Made by a program: the position numbers and the translations under genes
The notes under the pieces: model-generated
What the model saw: the letters and a program-made list of their open reading frames with translations, nothing else
Databases searched by the model: none
Told to the model about the DNA's origin: nothing
Part shown: one piece after another, positions 63,490 through 64,000 of the stretch
How positions within the stretch are numbered: position 1 is the stretch's first letter
Layout: every line of letters begins with the position of its first letter
From: Nitrospira sp.
Lineage (GTDB): Bacteria > Nitrospirota > Nitrospiria > Nitrospirales > Nitrospiraceae
Length of the DNA stretch: 64,000 nt
Assembly: GCA_029194725.1 (NCBI GenBank)
Contig: JARFXQ010000001.1
Location: forward strand, 1 to 64,000
Reading direction: 5' to 3'

Positions 63490-64000
63490 ATGGCCTTTCA
63501 TCCTCCACGAATTCCCCGCTGGTTTTTGCTTTTGACCGCCCTCGTCACCGGAGCAGTGGTGATGGCCTTGGAAATCCTTGGCAGTCGTTTATTGGCTCCC
63601 GTCTTTGGCAGTTCGCTGTTTGTCTGGGGCGCTTTGATCGGTGTGATTCTGGCCGCCATGAGCAGCGGCTACGCGTTCGGAGGTTGGATCTCTGATCGTT
63701 ATACCGGCGGCGGAGTGCTTGCCGGACTATTGCTTTTTTCCGGAAGTTGGACGTTTCTTGTGGCTTGGGCGAACCAACCCATTTTGTTTGAGATTGAGAA
63801 GATGGTGCAGGACCCTCGTTGGGGTCCTTGCCTCGCCGCAACCGTACTCCTCGCCCCCCCCGCGTTCGGGCTCAGCGGCGTCTTGCCGGCCATGTTGCGT
63901 CTGGCAGTAGCCGACATGGATCACCTCGGTCGACAGACGGGCCGCATGATCGCCCTGTCGACTGTCGGCAGCCTTGCCGGCACCTGGGGCACTGCATTCT
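63490..64000 (+). CDS. spermidine-synthase-like membrane protein (N-terminal part)
   Basis: The window ends within the gene, after 170 codons. The ATG at 63490 begins a protein with about four visible helices (FLLLTALVTGAVVMALEILGSRLLAPVFGSS, SLFVWGALIGVILAAMSSGYAFGG, VLAGLLLFSGSWTFLVAWA, CLAATVLLAPPAFGLSGVLPAMLRLAV). The EILGSRLLAPVFG opening is the mark of fused MFS/spermidine-synthase-like proteins, whose soluble half would lie past the edge. The substrate cannot be stated. Confidence 0.75.
   Translation, partial: MAFHPPRIPRWFLLLTALVTGAVVMALEILGSRLLAPVFGSSLFVWGALIGVILAAMSSGYAFGGWISDRYTGGGVLAGLLLFSGSWTFLVAWANQPILFEIEKMVQDPRWGPCLAATVLLAPPAFGLSGVLPAMLRLAVADMDHLGRQTGRMIALSTVGSLAGTWGTAF

Overview
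The window is about 57% GC by eye and densely coded on both strands, with no tRNA or rRNA visible. The gene set (class II B12-dependent nrdJ, a compact trp cluster, AmpG, Lon, MtaB/MiaB, UDP-glucose dehydrogenase, many outer-membrane and lipoprotein genes) and the mix of CHAT-TPR, STAND and toxin-antitoxin genes suggest a Gram-negative environmental bacterium, probably Nitrospirota (Nitrospira-like). The taxon is inferred from general knowledge of such genomes; no search was run.

Layout. 1-2.6 kb: end of a LolD-like ATPase, a beta-barrel protein, a lipoprotein and a zinc-ribbon membrane protein. 2.7-5.9 kb: a scar zone with a dead RAYT transposase, a PII-like gene, a chimeric IS remnant, an intact IS5-type element, a diverged copy of the trpA 3' end and a BrnTA module. 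6-11.2 kb: trpG-D-C-F-B-A on the minus strand. 11.7-15 kb: an isocitrate/isopropylmalate dehydrogenase-like gene, then LysM lipoprotein-trpE. 15.3-34.6 kb: mostly housekeeping (ligA, CorC-type protein, ACT protein-rlpA, nrdJ with an NrdR-type promoter, ampG-like, mtaB-miaB, a mutY-NUDIX-exonuclease repair operon with a tandem mutY fragment, PilZ).

34.8-53.5 kb is the accessory zone: PemK/MazF pair, an Ig-like/TIR operon, a CHAT-TPR protease, MNT-HEPN pair, a deleted PIN module, NUDIX, Lon, an odd alpha/beta hydrolase-like gene, an IS110/IS1111 element inserted in a REP palindrome, an Avd (diversity-generating retroelement) remnant, a second MNT-HEPN pair with a frameshift, a second PemK pair, a frameshifted DUF4062-STAND-TPR gene and a TumE-type pair. 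With BrnTA that makes seven toxin-antitoxin modules. 53.6-64 kb: a FlgT-like/LPP20-like pair, then a seven-gene forward operon (degenerate alkaline-phosphatase-fold protein, small secreted protein, five consecutive HEAT-repeat proteins), ugd and the start of a spermidine-synthase-like membrane protein.

Most notable: (1) three toxin-antitoxin cassettes (BrnTA, PemK, PIN) each sit between an intact chromosomal gene (trpA, PilZ, NUDIX) and a diverged direct copy of part of that same gene, which suggests a common way of acquiring cassettes; (2) the HEAT-repeat operon headed by a phosphatase-fold protein that has lost its catalytic residues; (3) the defence-like TIR, CHAT and DUF4062-STAND genes; (4) the IS110-family element with a clean target-site readout; (5) paired NrdR boxes over the nrdJ promoter.
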